Positions 6,293-6,413 of a DNA stretch of 6,413 nt are shown piece after piece (positions within the stretch are counted from its first letter, which is position 1; the number at the start of each line of letters is the position of its first letter). Made by a program: the position numbers and the translations under genes. The stretch is from Methylocapsa sp. Its GTDB lineage: Bacteria > Pseudomonadota > Alphaproteobacteria > Rhizobiales > Beijerinckiaceae. The stretch lies in NCBI GenBank assembly GCA_017353815.1, contig JAFMSB010000048.1, positions 1 to 6,413 on the forward strand. The letters run 5' to 3'. The notes beneath the pieces were generated by a model. It was not told the origin of the DNA. It saw nothing but the letters and a program-made list of their open reading frames with translations, and did not search any database.

Positions 6293-6413
6293 GGCCGCCT
6301 GATGTGCTTTAGGAAATTGCGCAGCATCTGATGGCCATTCTCGGTGAGCACGGATTCGGGGTGAAACTGCACTCCGAAGGTTGGGTGCTCGCGATGCTCC
6401 AGAGCCATGATCT
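6289..6413 (-). CDS. pabA: C-terminus of a glutamine amidotransferase, PabA/TrpG type (cut by window edge)
   Basis: Only the last 40 codons are in the window; the rest lies beyond the right edge. The motif [15 protein letters not shown] holds the His and Glu of the class I amidotransferase catalytic triad (HPE), followed by a final helix [11 protein letters not shown], as in PabA and TrpG. Such subunits hydrolyse glutamine and pass ammonia to the chorismate-binding partner, giving aminodeoxychorismate (PabB) or anthranilate (TrpE). The four-base overlap with pabC points to p-aminobenzoate synthesis, although in many bacteria one amidotransferase serves both pathways. The synthase component I gene is not visible and may lie upstream, outside the window. 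Confidence 0.75.
   Translation of the reverse strand, partial: IMALEHREHPTFGVQFHPESVLTENGHQMLRNFLKHIRRP

Overview
The window looks like chromosomal DNA of a GC-rich alphaproteobacterial methylotroph or methanotroph, possibly of the Beijerinckiaceae/Methylobacterium kind. This is an inference. It rests on genes for a methanofuran-type cofactor (mfnB, mfnE), which in Proteobacteria mark organisms that oxidise C1 units with tetrahydromethanopterin (H4MPT) and a methanofuran analogue (methylofuran). No rRNA or other taxonomic marker is present, and I see no mobile element, CRISPR array or tRNA.

Layout: (1) 70-2679, minus strand: a large FtsX/YbbP-type ABC permease with ten likely membrane segments; its ATPase is not in the window. 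(2) 2680-2801: a divergent intergenic region with two inverted repeats. (3) 2802-3290, plus strand: a small exported or membrane-anchored cupin with a very strong ribosome binding site. (4) 3291-3526: a convergent spacer without a credible gene, holding two hairpins. (5) 3527-6413, minus strand: a four-gene run, read from the right edge leftward: C-terminus of a pabA/trpG-type glutamine amidotransferase, pabC-like aminotransferase class IV (4-bp overlap), a fused MfnB-FolB protein (after a 140-nt gap), and an MfnE-like amino-acid-kinase-family protein (overlapping or abutting).

How the genes fit together: PabA and PabC make p-aminobenzoate, which is the aryl precursor of H4MPT as well as of folate. 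The FolB-like domain belongs to a family that trims dihydroneopterin to the hydroxymethyl pterin needed for both pterin cofactors. MfnB makes the furan ring of methanofuran from glyceraldehyde-3-phosphate, and MfnE-type kinases add the second phosphate to the aminomethylfuran intermediate. The run therefore appears to collect precursor steps for both one-carbon carriers of formaldehyde oxidation, with one polypeptide carrying a furan-forming and a pterin-forming domain. That fusion is the most interesting item here. The permease and cupin have no evident link to this pathway.
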